A stretch of DNA of 64,000 nucleotides from Trueperella pecoris (lineage in GTDB: Bacteria; Actinomycetota; Actinomycetes; Actinomycetales; Actinomycetaceae), in the NCBI RefSeq assembly GCF_014926385.1, contig NZ_CP053291.1, forward strand, positions 1,984,001-2,048,000. Direction: 5' to 3'. Position 1 is the first letter of the stretch. Every line of letters begins with the position of its first letter. This document shows, piece after piece, positions 47,942-56,693 of this stretch. The translations under genes and the position numbers were made by a program. The notes beneath the pieces are model-generated. The model saw only the letters and a list, made by a program, of their open reading frames with translations, did no database searches and was not told the origin of the DNA.

Positions 47942-49291
47942 CTAAAGAACAATCGCCACGACGCCGCCCCAGAAGTGCGAGCATCCGCATCCCCACATCG
48001 GGCGACCGACGAATCGGCTATGGATAAGGCGTCGCCTGGCCTCGTCGAGGTTGTCGCGAGCGACGGCGAGCGCACGGTGTGCCTGGCGGTATTCCTCGAG
48101 GATCGCGGCGTTCTGCTCGATGCGCTTCGCAGCGGCGTCGCGACGCTCCTGAATCTGCTGTGCGATCCCCTTGTAGTAATCGACTCGGGCCTGGGCCTGC
48201 GCGGCGGCGGCTTCGAGGCGTGCGATGTCCTGATCGATGTCCGCAACCTTGCGCTCCGCGCTGGCCAATTCGGCGCGAGCCTTGTCTTCGGCGTCGTGGA
48301 ACTGCTTGAGAAGCTCTTCCTTCTCCGCGATGCGGCGGATCATCATCTGCTTGTAGGCGTCGGGAGCGTCGAATGAGCGCAGAACGATGTTCGCCGCATC
48401 GATGCGATCGAGGGCCTCCTGGGCCTTGACTTCGAGCTCGCTGAGCTCCTTGTCCGCGACCGGGATGTCAGCCTCGAGCTTGGCAATGTCCGCCTGAAGA
48501 GCCTCAATCTTCTGCTCCGGCGTCAGCGTCGGGGTGGCGTCCGGGGTGGCAGGAGCGCTCGGGAGCGGCGGCGGTGCCGGGATGCTCGGGTCGGGAGTCG
48601 TGGCGCCGGGGGTCGGCGTCGTCGGCTCGTCGGGCTGGGCGTTATCGCTCTCCCCGTTGCGCAGGCGCTCGAGCGCCTTGCGCGCCTCGTCCAGCTTCGA
48701 CTTCAGGCCCGCAACCTCCTTCTTCTTGTTGCTCAGCTCCAGCTGAAGAACCACCGACTCGCGCGCGAGTTTGAGCGACTTCTTCGCGGCGGCCTCCTTG
48801 TTCGCCGGGTCAGCGACCTGTTCCTCAATCTGCGCCAGAATGTCGCGGTTGCCCTGTTGAATCTTCTCCGCCTCAACACGGTTATTCGTTGCCTCTTCGG
48901 CGCCCTTCTTCGCGGCCGCGAGAGCGTCTTGCGCGCCAGCCTTCTCCGCCTGGCGTGCCTCCAGTTGCTTGTGGCCATCCGCCAGCGCGGTTTCGGCGGA
49001 AGCCTGCAGCGGTTCGATGCGCGCCAAGAGGTTGTCGTAGCGATCTACCGCAACGTTCGAGATCGACACGCGCGACCAATAGAGCCTCGAAGCGGCCTCC
49101 GCATACGTCTGACGTGCGTCGTCGTAGGCACGAACCGCCCGCTCATATTCGACCTGAGCCGACGACGTCGGCGCCGGACGCCACGGCGAGCGCGTGGCCG
49201 CACTGGCCGATAACGGCGTGGAAACAAGAACTAACGCCAGTAGCGACGCAATGGAGGTCGCCCCCAGCCTTTTAACATGCGAATAAAGCAC
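47942..49291 (-). CDS. Secreted coiled-coil protein with unusual Trp/Cys-rich C-terminus
   Basis: The 449 residues begin with a signal peptide (ATSIASLLALVLVSTPLSASA). A long helical, heptad-rich region (about 40-215) is broken by a Pro/Thr/Ala hinge (TPTPGATTPDPSIPAPPPLP, about 220-260) and followed by a second coiled coil (about 265-425). The end is short and odd: GRPMWGCGCSHFWGGVVAIV, with Cys-Gly-Cys and a final hydrophobic stretch that could insert in a membrane. It has no sortase signal. It is encoded 79 bp upstream of the thioester adhesin in the same direction, so the two may act together at the surface. The GTG start at 49291 follows GGGAGAGACC. Confidence 0.75.
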   Translation of the reverse strand: MLYSHVKRLGATSIASLLALVLVSTPLSASAATRSPWRPAPTSSAQVEYERAVRAYDDARQTYAEAASRLYWSRVSISNVAVDRYDNLLARIEPLQASAETALADGHKQLEARQAEKAGAQDALAAAKKGAEEATNNRVEAEKIQQGNRDILAQIEEQVADPANKEAAAKKSLKLARESVVLQLELSNKKKEVAGLKSKLDEARKALERLRNGESDNAQPDEPTTPTPGATTPDPSIPAPPPLPSAPATPDATPTLTPEQKIEALQADIAKLEADIPVADKELSELEVKAQEALDRIDAANIVLRSFDAPDAYKQMMIRRIAEKEELLKQFHDAEDKARAELASAERKVADIDQDIARLEAAAAQAQARVDYYKGIAQQIQERRDAAAKRIEQNAAILEEYRQAHRALAVARDNLDEARRRLIHSRFVGRPMWGCGCSHFWGGVVAIVL

Positions 49292-49702
49292 GGTCTCTCC
49301 CAGTTCTGGGCGGAGCTCAGGCAATTCCGGCACCTACCCATTGTCGATAATTATCACGAACACGATAAATAAAGTTGTCGTAACAAACCGGATACTAGTG
49401 CTTAGTACACCCTTTTTGGCCGCAAAAGATTCGCAATAAAACCGGCGTTACGGTGAGAAAATAGGGCGAATACCGCGCCGAGCGCGAACGTATACGATTT
49501 CCGCGCACAAAGCGTCCGAGCTTCCTGCGGTTACGTAAATTTCAATAGCTCGCATGTTAACAATGCTTCGCGCACTCAGCGCGGCGACCTACGGCAAGCC
49601 GCGACCATAATGTGACAGGCCTAACTTTCGAGTAAGGGTAAATGTCGGATATTTCTCTGGTGTCGCGAGGTTGGTGGCGAGTACGGGGAGGTTCCGCTCA
49701 CC
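49292..49702. promoter_or_regulatory. AT-rich upstream region of the surface-protein pair
   Basis: GATAATTATC (49346-49355) is a perfect 10-bp palindrome. TTATCACGAACACGATAA (49351-49368) is an overlapping inverted repeat, TTATC and GATAA with an 8-base spacer. They lie 55-77 bases upstream of the GTG and may be the promoter and operator of the coiled-coil gene. I see no gene in the remaining bases up to the repeat at 49703. Confidence 0.45.
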
Positions 49703-49817
49703 CGCGTCGCACGTCTCGCTTAACGTCGCACCTCTCCATCCACGGCGCACCTCAAACCCCGGTTTAAGGTGCGTCACGGGCGGCAAGGTGCGACGCCGGC
49801 GGAGAGGTGCGACGCCA
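49703..49817. repeat. Interspersed palindromic repeat, copy D
   Basis: The half-units in order are CGTCGCACGTCTCGC, CGTCGCACCTCTCC, GGCGCACCTCAAACCCCGG, TTTAAGGTGCGTCACGGG, GGCAAGGTGCGACGCC and GGAGAGGTGCGACGCC. It abuts the cutC stop at 49818 and would terminate that operon. Confidence 0.8.
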
Positions 49818-50609
49818 TCAGGGGCGGCCGGGGCCACCGTTCGCGATACCGACCGCCCGGGCCGCTGCCTGCACGATCTGCGCATCCGTGACCGAGCGCG
49901 TGCTCGCGCCCCCGCCCGGGCCGGTGGCGCCGGTGGGGATTTCGCGGCGCGCCGAGAGGTGGAACTCCTTGATACCCGCCTCTGCCAACTTCGGGATTGA
50001 CTTCGGATTTACGCCGCCACCAGCAAGAATGGCGATTCCCGAGCCAAGCCTATCCAGCTCAGCCGCCAGGTCAGCCAGCACCTCGGCGCCATCGCCCGCA
50101 CAATCGGCACCGCCGGACGTGAGCACTCGCGTCACCCCGCCGATGGCATCGAGCTGCCGGGCAACCTCCTCCACGGGCACCCCCGCACCAAGCAATACGT
50201 CCACGCAGCGGTGAACCACCACGTCCACCTCCGGGTTGCGTTCCCTGGCCACCTCGGCCCAGTGGCGCAACATCGGCACATCAAGCTCGAGATGGTCCGG
50301 CTCGCCAACGACGCCGCCCGAGCCAGTCGCTCGCAGTGCGCCAAGGACGACGGCCGCGGCGCCACGCCCGACGGCCCAGCGCACATCGTTGCTGACGATG
50401 GCCGCCTCGGCGTCGTCGTAAACGAAGTCGCCGGCGCGCGGGCGCACGAGCACGCAGACCGGGATCCCCTCAACCACGCACGCCTCGACCATCGCGATCG
50501 ACGGGGTGAGCCCGCCAACCTCCAGCGCGCAACACAGTTCGACCCGATCCGCGCCGGCCGCGAGCGCCACTCGTGCGCCGGCCGCATCCTGAACCGCGAT
50601 TTCTAGCAT
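49818..50609 (-). CDS. cutC: CutC-family TIM-barrel protein
   Basis: The 263 residues match the CutC family: LEIAVQDAAGARVALAAGAD and RVELCCALEVGGLTPS near residue 22, VLVRPRAGDFVY near 53, VLGALRATG near 90 and VLTSGGADCAGDG near 165. It ends with a Gly-rich low-conservation tail. CutC was first tied to copper tolerance, but the E. coli phenotype has been attributed to the MicL small RNA within the locus, so the biochemical role is open. Here the gene is the last of a ROK / fucosidase / M81 / CutC operon, overlapping the M81 stop by seven bases. This points to glycan or amide metabolism rather than copper. Confidence 0.88.
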   Translation of the reverse strand: MLEIAVQDAAGARVALAAGADRVELCCALEVGGLTPSIAMVEACVVEGIPVCVLVRPRAGDFVYDDAEAAIVSNDVRWAVGRGAAAVVLGALRATGSGGVVGEPDHLELDVPMLRHWAEVARERNPEVDVVVHRCVDVLLGAGVPVEEVARQLDAIGGVTRVLTSGGADCAGDGAEVLADLAAELDRLGSGIAILAGGGVNPKSIPKLAEAGIKEFHLSARREIPTGATGPGGGASTRSVTDAQIVQAAARAVGIANGGPGRP

Positions 50610-52144
50610 GTGATAACCTCCGGCTCCCAGGCGAAGTCCTCGTCGAAGGGGTACATGGGCCGTGTGATGGTTTGGTGGCCGAGCCGCACGAGGTCCTGAT
50701 CCACGCCGCCGGGGGTGAGGGCCATCTTCCAGTCGGCGGCCATCTCGTACAGGTCGGGTTCGAGGTAGCCAATTTTCACGACGACGATATCGGCCGCCCG
50801 CGGATCGACCCCGGCGATGGTGAAGGCCTCTTCGGTGCCGTATTGCATCCGGTTCTGGGTCACAATGATCACCGCTCCGCTTGCTGTGTTGGCGCCCGCT
50901 TCCGCACTGGCGCCCGCTTCCGCACTGGCGCCACCTTCCACGACGCCGTCCGTGCCCGCCGTGCCCAGCGGCCGCAAGACGGCGAGTTGGCCGGCGCGTG
51001 GGTCCACGGCGAGGTTCTCGACTCGCACGCGCAGCGGGAGCGGCCCGGGCTCACGCGAGTCGATCTTACCGCCGAGCTCAATGTCGACCTCGCCCCCGAC
51101 GCCTGCGGCGAGAGCACGGGCCACGGTGTCGGCGTCGTGAATCGAGGCGTAGATCGCGCTCATCTGCCCTCGTGCTACCGGCTCGAAGGCAAGGAGTCGG
51201 GCCAGGGCGTAGGTGACGTCGTCGGCGCCGCCGGCTCCGGGGTTGTCGCCCGTGTCGGAGATGAAGGTCGGGCGGGCGGCGTCGCGGACCCATTCGAGGC
51301 AACCTTCCATGGAATCGACGGGCGCGACGAATTCGAACTCCATGTGGCGGGCCCAGATCTCGCGGGCGTAGTCGGCGGCGACCTTGGTCACGAGCTCGGC
51401 GTCGTCGCCGGTTGCCACCACTGCCGCCTTGCATCGAGGCTGATCGGCCCAGGCGAAGCCGATCCAGAAGGCGACGTCGAGGATGCCGGGCTGTGCCTCG
51501 AGCCACGGCAGGCGCCCATAGAGGCTCTTCGCGGGCTCAAGGCGGGTCGAGGTGCGTTCGCCGGGGAGGAGAAAGGGCAAGTGAACGAGCGCCTTCGCGG
51601 GCTTACCTTGGCCGCTGAGCAGGCGCATGACCAGGTTCTTCATCGCCCGGCGGCGAGATTCGAGGGCGTCGGTGTGCGGGGCTTCGCGGTACGTCGTGAG
51701 CAGGTCACACCCGGCGAAGAGCTCCCGCGACATGTTGCCGTGCAGGTCCGTCGACAGCGACACGAGCACCTCCTCACCGATGACAGCGCGGATCGCGGTG
51801 ATGAGGTCGCCTTCGGCGTCGTCGAGTCCGACAACACTCATGGCGCCGTGGACGTCGAAGAAAAAGCCGTCCAACGGCGACTCGTCAGTCAGCGCGGCAA
51901 GGCCGGCGAGGATTTCCGCCTTCCACTCCTCGTAGGTGTCCCGCTCGAGAACACCGCCGGGTAGGGCGCGGGCATGGAAGACGGGCAGCCACGTCACGGC
52001 CTGGCACCACGTCTCGTTGATCCACGAGTAACGCCCTAGAACCTCCTCAGCCCTCGTGACCACAAAATCTTCTGCCACGGCCAGCTGCGGCGAAAATGTC
52101 GATGATTCGATGTGGATTCCTGCAATCGCAATGCGTGGGCTCAT
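50603..52144 (-). CDS. M81-family metallopeptidase (MlrC / microcystinase C-like)
   Basis: The 513 residues show the M81 N-terminal segment RIAIAGIHIESSTFSP (near residue 4), FFFDVHGAMSVVG with DVHG (near 93), SLSTDLHGNMSRELF with DLHGN (near 128), TYREAPHTD (near 150) and FISDTGDNPGAGGADDVTY (near 292), all family metal and active-site regions. A low-complexity insert, GASAEAGASAEAGANTASG, encoded by a tandem 18-bp repeat, interrupts the C-terminal domain and contains a copy of the ACGACGCCGTC motif. MlrC cleaves small linear peptides; the natural substrate here is unknown. The gene is 3 bp from the fucosidase stop and overlaps cutC, implying coupled expression. Confidence 0.9.
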   Translation of the reverse strand: MSPRIAIAGIHIESSTFSPQLAVAEDFVVTRAEEVLGRYSWINETWCQAVTWLPVFHARALPGGVLERDTYEEWKAEILAGLAALTDESPLDGFFFDVHGAMSVVGLDDAEGDLITAIRAVIGEEVLVSLSTDLHGNMSRELFAGCDLLTTYREAPHTDALESRRRAMKNLVMRLLSGQGKPAKALVHLPFLLPGERTSTRLEPAKSLYGRLPWLEAQPGILDVAFWIGFAWADQPRCKAAVVATGDDAELVTKVAADYAREIWARHMEFEFVAPVDSMEGCLEWVRDAARPTFISDTGDNPGAGGADDVTYALARLLAFEPVARGQMSAIYASIHDADTVARALAAGVGGEVDIELGGKIDSREPGPLPLRVRVENLAVDPRAGQLAVLRPLGTAGTDGVVEGGASAEAGASAEAGANTASGAVIIVTQNRMQYGTEEAFTIAGVDPRAADIVVVKIGYLEPDLYEMAADWKMALTPGGVDQDLVRLGHQTITRPMYPFDEDFAWEPEVITC

Positions 52145-52147
52145 GGT

Positions 52148-53473
52148 TTACCTTTCGACGATGAGGGCAAAGGGGAACGACGCCGTCGGCGCCGGTTGGT
52201 TGGCGGGGGTTCGGCTTCCGTCCGGGGCGAGCCACCAGGCGGTGTCGAGGTTGAGGTGGGTGTTGCCGGCGGTGCCGGTATCACCGACGAGGTCGGCGGG
52301 CGAAGGAGCCTGGCCCGGCTCCACGAAGTAGGCGGTGGCGTGCGGGGTGACCAGGGAGTATGGCCGCGGGCCCGACGTCGAACCGTAGATATACTGGCCG
52401 TAGACGGCCATCCACGTGCCAAGTTCACCCACGACCTGATCTTGGTAAGGGTCGAGTGTGCCGTCCGCGCGGGGGCCGACGTTGAGCAGGAGGTTGCCGC
52501 CGTGAGAGACGACGTCGACCAGCAGCCACGTCACTTCGGGCCCGCTCATGCGGTCGGAGGGATTGTCGTGACGGTTGTATCCGAAGGAGCGGTTCAGGCC
52601 GCGCGTGGACTCCCACTTTTCCGGCAGCGGCTCGTCCACCAGCGTGTATTCGCGGGTGAGGTAGCCGTGGAGGGGGATCCCCCACCGGTCGTTGATGGTG
52701 GCCTGGGGATGGGTCTCGAGGTAGCGGCCGAGGATGGCGGCGAGCCCCCACTCTTGGGGTCCCTTGCCTTCGTCTGGCCAGTCGATGTCGTTCCACAGCA
52801 GGTCCGGGTGGTAGCGGTCGATGAGCTCGTTGAGCTGGGCGGCGGCGTAGCGGGCGAAGGCTTCGTCGTTGCGGCGCAGGCCAAACAGGTCCTCGTCACT
52901 CCGGATGGGGCCAAAGTGGGACACGTGCCAATCGAGCGCGCCCGAAAAGTACAGGCCCAGGCGGGCGTCGGTGGCACGGACGGCGTCTGCGATGGTGGAG
53001 ATGACGTCGCCGCCACCGCGGGCGGCAGCGGAGAACAGCGTCGTGTCCGTGTCCCACAGGCAGAAGCCGTCGTGATGCTTGGTGGTGGGGACGATGTAGC
53101 GCCCGCCGGCGCCCACCAGCTTGTTGACCAAGGCGCTTAGGGCTGCGGGCGAGGGCGAAAAGCGCGCGGCGAGGTCCTCGTAGGAGACGCCGACGCCGAA
53201 GGTCTGCTCGTGCCAGCGTGCACACGGCGAATCCGGGATGCGCACCGTGTTGGCATACCACTCGGCGTATTCGTGATAGTCGTAGGCCAGTTCGGGCGGG
53301 GTGGTTTGCCCGGGCTCGCGCCGATACGCCCATGCGGGGATCGAGTAGATGCCGAGGTGGATGAAGAAGCCGAGTTTGGCGTCGTCGAACCAGGCCGGCA
53401 CCTCGTGTTCGGGGTAGACCGTGGTCGCGGCGAGGTGGGCGGGGCCGGTGCGGTTTTCGAAAATGTTGTCCAT
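52148..53473 (-). CDS. Alpha-L-fucosidase (glycoside hydrolase family 29)
   Basis: The 441 residues lack a signal peptide, so the enzyme works in the cytoplasm on imported fucosides. GH29 features are FIHLGIYSIPAWAY (near residue 37), YIVPTTKHHDGFCLWD (near 125) and the nucleophile Asp in PDLLWNDIDWPDEG (near 228). The stop of the regulator gene is directly followed by the ATG (TAAATG), giving a zero-base gap. With the divergent ABC transporter this suggests uptake and intracellular breakdown of fucosylated oligosaccharides or glycopeptides. Confidence 0.92.
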   Translation of the reverse strand: MDNIFENRTGPAHLAATTVYPEHEVPAWFDDAKLGFFIHLGIYSIPAWAYRREPGQTTPPELAYDYHEYAEWYANTVRIPDSPCARWHEQTFGVGVSYEDLAARFSPSPAALSALVNKLVGAGGRYIVPTTKHHDGFCLWDTDTTLFSAAARGGGDVISTIADAVRATDARLGLYFSGALDWHVSHFGPIRSDEDLFGLRRNDEAFARYAAAQLNELIDRYHPDLLWNDIDWPDEGKGPQEWGLAAILGRYLETHPQATINDRWGIPLHGYLTREYTLVDEPLPEKWESTRGLNRSFGYNRHDNPSDRMSGPEVTWLLVDVVSHGGNLLLNVGPRADGTLDPYQDQVVGELGTWMAVYGQYIYGSTSGPRPYSLVTPHATAYFVEPGQAPSPADLVGDTGTAGNTHLNLDTAWWLAPDGSRTPANQPAPTASFPFALIVER

Positions 53474-54634
53474 TTATTTCACCGGAGCATCCACGATGAG
53501 GCGGTGCGCCGCGCGGGCCACGCCTGTGAGCGCCGAGTTAGCGGCCAACCGGGCCGGTTCGATGCGTAGGCCCTCCGTGGCCATCGGCACGGCTGAGCCC
53601 AGTAGCGACACGCGTAAAGCGTTCATGAAGGCGCTCAGACCAGACATGGAACCGCCGACTATGACCTGCGTGGGGTTGACGAAGTTGATCAGCGGCCCGA
53701 GCGCCTTGCCCACGAGCATTCCCGAGTTGCGGATCAGCTGAGTGACCTGCGGGACCTGGTTGAGTCCGGCCTCGATCAGTTCGGCCATCGATTCGAGTTC
53801 GACGCCGAACGCCCGCGCGTCACGCCGGATAGCCGCCCCCGATGCAACTGTTTCCAAGCATCCTGACTGTCCACATCCGCACACGAACGGGGAATTCTCA
53901 ACCACGCGCGCATGAGAGACATCGCCGGCGATGCCCCGCCCGCCCGTGTGCACCTCGCCGTTGATGACGAGGGCACCACCGATGCCCGAACCCGCCTTGA
54001 TGTAGATCAGGGTGTGGTGGTCCCTCAGCTCGCTTGCCTCACCGAGGGCGGCTGCCCGCGCGTCGTTTTCCACGACGGCGTCCAGGCCCGTGAGCTCGCG
54101 GACGATGCTACGCAGGTCGGCGTCGTGCCAACCGGGCATGCGCGAGGGCATGACGATACGTTGCGTTCCGGCGTCGACAGGGCCGGGCACCGCGATGCCG
54201 ATCGCCTTGATCTCGTGGTCGGGAAAGTCGCGGTCGCGTAGCTCGTTCCATAGCTCGAGGAGGCGCTCGATCGTGGGGCGCGGCCCGGGCGTGAGGTCGA
54301 TCGGCACTTCTTCGGCGCTCTTGACAGGCCCGACCCTCTCCGAGAGGGCGTAACGTACGTGTCTCGTGCCGATCTCCGCGACGGCGACGAGCGCCGGCAG
54401 GGCAATACTGCGCAACTGGGTGGCGCGCCGACCACGCGAGGCGCTGCTCGCCTCCACCTCGCGCACGCGCTTTTGGCTGACGAGCGAGCGGGCGATGTTG
54501 GACGCCGTCGACGACGATACGCCCAGCAGCTCGCTCAGATCGGAGCGGTTTTCCGCGGCACCGGCTCGAATAAGCCGGTAGGCAGCCTCGAGCAGCTCGG
54601 GGCTCACGGTGGCAAAACCTTGTTCGCTAACCAA
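53474..54634 (-). CDS. ROK-family transcriptional regulator
   Basis: The 386 residues have an N-terminal winged helix (RSDLSELLGVSSSTASNIAR near residue 34). A ROK domain follows with IGIAVPGPVDAGTQ, the sugar-site GSGIGGALVINGEVHTGGRG and zinc-binding FVCGCGQSGCLETVASG. The best start is TTG at 54634, preceded by a GAGAG-type site. It gives the same length and N-terminus as the paralogue at 61986-63143; an ATG at 54700 would add 22 residues that the paralogue lacks. It heads the fucosidase operon and is divergent from the dpp genes, so it probably represses both until a sugar ligand binds. Confidence 0.88.
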   Translation of the reverse strand: MVSEQGFATVSPELLEAAYRLIRAGAAENRSDLSELLGVSSSTASNIARSLVSQKRVREVEASSASRGRRATQLRSIALPALVAVAEIGTRHVRYALSERVGPVKSAEEVPIDLTPGPRPTIERLLELWNELRDRDFPDHEIKAIGIAVPGPVDAGTQRIVMPSRMPGWHDADLRSIVRELTGLDAVVENDARAAALGEASELRDHHTLIYIKAGSGIGGALVINGEVHTGGRGIAGDVSHARVVENSPFVCGCGQSGCLETVASGAAIRRDARAFGVELESMAELIEAGLNQVPQVTQLIRNSGMLVGKALGPLINFVNPTQVIVGGSMSGLSAFMNALRVSLLGSAVPMATEGLRIEPARLAANSALTGVARAAHRLIVDAPVK

Positions 54635-54713
54635 CTGTCTCTCTTTTCGCCGGTGTGGGACTGTGTACTCTATGTCACCACTAAGATCCAATTCGCGCAA
54701 TCAATTTCTTTAA

Positions 54714-54804
54714 TTGGCACGAATTTTGCCAAAACCATCACACGCTGGCCGATGGCCTGATATTTTGTATTCACACACAGGTTCTGTGTGACAGGACACA
54801 GAAC
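54714..54804. promoter_or_regulatory. Divergent control region with two inverted repeats
   Basis: TTGGCA (54714-54719) and TGCCAA (54727-54732) form one palindrome with a 7-base spacer. GTTCTGTGT (54781-54789) and ACACAGAAC (54796-54804) form a second, 9 bp with a 6-base spacer. GGAGG follows before the binding-protein ATG. Both are candidate sites for the ROK regulator; the second could also be a leader hairpin. Confidence 0.55.
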
Positions 54805-54826
54805 ACACACATTTGGAGGTAAGCGA

Positions 54827-56641
54827 ATGACCCGCGCATCTCGGCGAGGCGGCATCCTCGCCATTGTGGCAGGCGCCGCCCTGCTCTTGTCCGCCTGCGG
54901 CGGTGGAGGCTCATCCACGCCATCGGGCGCGGCCGATCCGTCCGGCTCCAGCGCAGCGAGCTCTAACGGCTCGACCGTCACGGTTGCCATGGACACTCCC
55001 ACCTGGATCCTCCCCATCTCCGCACCGGGCAAGACCCAGGGCGAGAATGGCATCTTCATCGAGATGATGTTCCCCTCGATGTACTCCTTCACCCTCGAAG
55101 GTGACCACCCCTTCAACATCGACGAAAAGCGCTCGATCGCCGAGGTCCCCGAAATCAGCGACGACGGCCTGACCTACAAAATCAAGCTCAAGGACCGCAC
55201 CTGGTCAGACGGCACGAAGATCACCACCAAGGACGTGGACTTCTGGTACCAGCTGATCAAGAACAACACCAGCGAATGGGCCTCCTACCGCAAGGGCGGC
55301 TTCCCGGACAACGTCACCGAGTTCAAGATCGAAGACGAGAAGACCTTCTCCATCACCACCACCGAAAAGTTCTCCGGTGGCTACTTCGTGGGCAACCAGC
55401 TCAACACCATCCGCCCCATGCCGGCACACGCCTGGGCCAAGACATCTGACGAGGGCGCGATCATCGAGGATTTCGCCACCGAACAGAACGCCAAGGACAT
55501 CTACGCCTACCTGCGCGCGGCCGCCGAGGACCCCGCGAACTACGCCAAGAACCCGCTGTGGCAGACCGTCTCCGGCCCCTGGAAGCTGAAGTCGTACACG
55601 CCGTCGGGAGAGGTGGGCCTCGTGGCCAACAAGGACTACGATGGCGCTGACAAGGCCACCTTCAGCGAGGTGCTCTACAAGCCCTTCACCTCCGACGACG
55701 CCGAGTTCAACACCCTGCGTGCAGGCGGCATCGACTACGGCTACATCCCCGCGGGCAACATCGCCCAGAAGGATTACATCGAAAGCCAGGGCTACAAGGT
55801 ATCCCCGTGGTACGGCTGGTCCATCACCTACATGCCCTTCAACTTCAACCACCCCGAGTCCGGCCCGATCTTCTCCCAGAAGTACGTGCGCCAGGCCATG
55901 CAGCAGCTGATCGACCAAGAGTCCATCTCCAAGGTCATCTGGAAGGGCATGGCAGCCCCCACCTGTGGCCCGGTTCCGCAGGAGCCCGGTGCCGCCGGCA
56001 CCATGGACGGTTGCGCCTACAAGTTCGATCCCGACGCAGCCAAGAAGCTGCTCGAGGACCACGGCTGGAAGGTCACCCCTGACGGCGTGACCACCTGCGA
56101 GAGGCCCGGAAACGGCGCCGACCAGTGTGGCGAGGGCGTGAAGGCCGGCGCAGAAATGCGCTTCACCCTCATCTCCCAGTCCGGCTTCACCGCCACCCAC
56201 GACATGATGGCAGAGCTTAAGTCCCAGTTCGGCAAGGTCGGCATCGTCCTCGAAATCCAAGAGGTCCCCGACTCGGTCGCCGTCTCCCAGGTCTGCAAGA
56301 AGGATGACCCGAACTGTGAGTGGGAGCTGTCCTTCTTCGGCTCCGAAGCCTCCTGGTACTACCCGCCCTACGCCTCTGGCCAGCGCCTGTTCGCCACCGA
56401 CGCGCCGGTGAACCTCGGCGCCTACACCAACCCGGAAGCAGACAAGCTCATCGACGCAACCCTCGTCTCCTCGGACACGAAGGCCATGGATGAGTACAAC
56501 GCCTTCCTCGCTGAGGACCTGCCGGTTCTGTGGATGCCAAATCCGGTCAACCGCGTCTCCGCTTACAGGTCCGAAATCACGGGCATCGATCCCCAGGATC
56601 CGATGCTCGGCATGTACCCCCAGGATTGGATGCGTAAGTAA
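54827..56641 (+). CDS. ABC transporter substrate-binding lipoprotein, family 5 (DppA/OppA type)
   Basis: The 604 residues begin with a lipoprotein signal (ILAIVAGAALLLSAC) and a Gly/Ser-rich linker. The mature protein is an SBP_bac_5 fold: EVPEISDDGLTYKIKLKDRT near residue 107, SDGTKITTKDVDFWYQLI near 126, LWQTVSGPWKLKSYTPSGEV near 246 and FSQKYVRQAMQQLIDQESI near 350. Family members bind peptides or oligosaccharides. Pairing with an intracellular fucosidase and an M81 peptidase makes a glycopeptide or oligosaccharide plausible. I start at the ATG at 54827 after TTGGAGGTAAGCG. Confidence 0.92.
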   Translation: MTRASRRGGILAIVAGAALLLSACGGGGSSTPSGAADPSGSSAASSNGSTVTVAMDTPTWILPISAPGKTQGENGIFIEMMFPSMYSFTLEGDHPFNIDEKRSIAEVPEISDDGLTYKIKLKDRTWSDGTKITTKDVDFWYQLIKNNTSEWASYRKGGFPDNVTEFKIEDEKTFSITTTEKFSGGYFVGNQLNTIRPMPAHAWAKTSDEGAIIEDFATEQNAKDIYAYLRAAAEDPANYAKNPLWQTVSGPWKLKSYTPSGEVGLVANKDYDGADKATFSEVLYKPFTSDDAEFNTLRAGGIDYGYIPAGNIAQKDYIESQGYKVSPWYGWSITYMPFNFNHPESGPIFSQKYVRQAMQQLIDQESISKVIWKGMAAPTCGPVPQEPGAAGTMDGCAYKFDPDAAKKLLEDHGWKVTPDGVTTCERPGNGADQCGEGVKAGAEMRFTLISQSGFTATHDMMAELKSQFGKVGIVLEIQEVPDSVAVSQVCKKDDPNCEWELSFFGSEASWYYPPYASGQRLFATDAPVNLGAYTNPEADKLIDATLVSSDTKAMDEYNAFLAEDLPVLWMPNPVNRVSAYRSEITGIDPQDPMLGMYPQDWMRK

Positions 56642-56646
56642 AACGA

Positions 56647-56679
56647 GTGGGCCGGCTGGCCCCCTGCCAGCCGGCCCAC
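56647..56679 (+). terminator. Strong hairpin between the binding-protein and permease genes
   Basis: The hairpin is GTGGGCCGGCTGG (56647-56659), a 7-base loop, then CCAGCCGGCCCAC (56667-56679), a perfect 13-bp stem with no T-run. It sits in the 52-bp gap and would attenuate or stabilise the message, so that more binding protein than permease is made. Confidence 0.75.
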
Positions 56680-56693
56680 GAGGGGCTTAAACT

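Noticed and set aside
52112-53140. 342-codon plus-strand frame antisense to the fucosidase
   Set aside because: The GH29 catalytic motifs are on the minus strand; the plus frame is shadow sequence.
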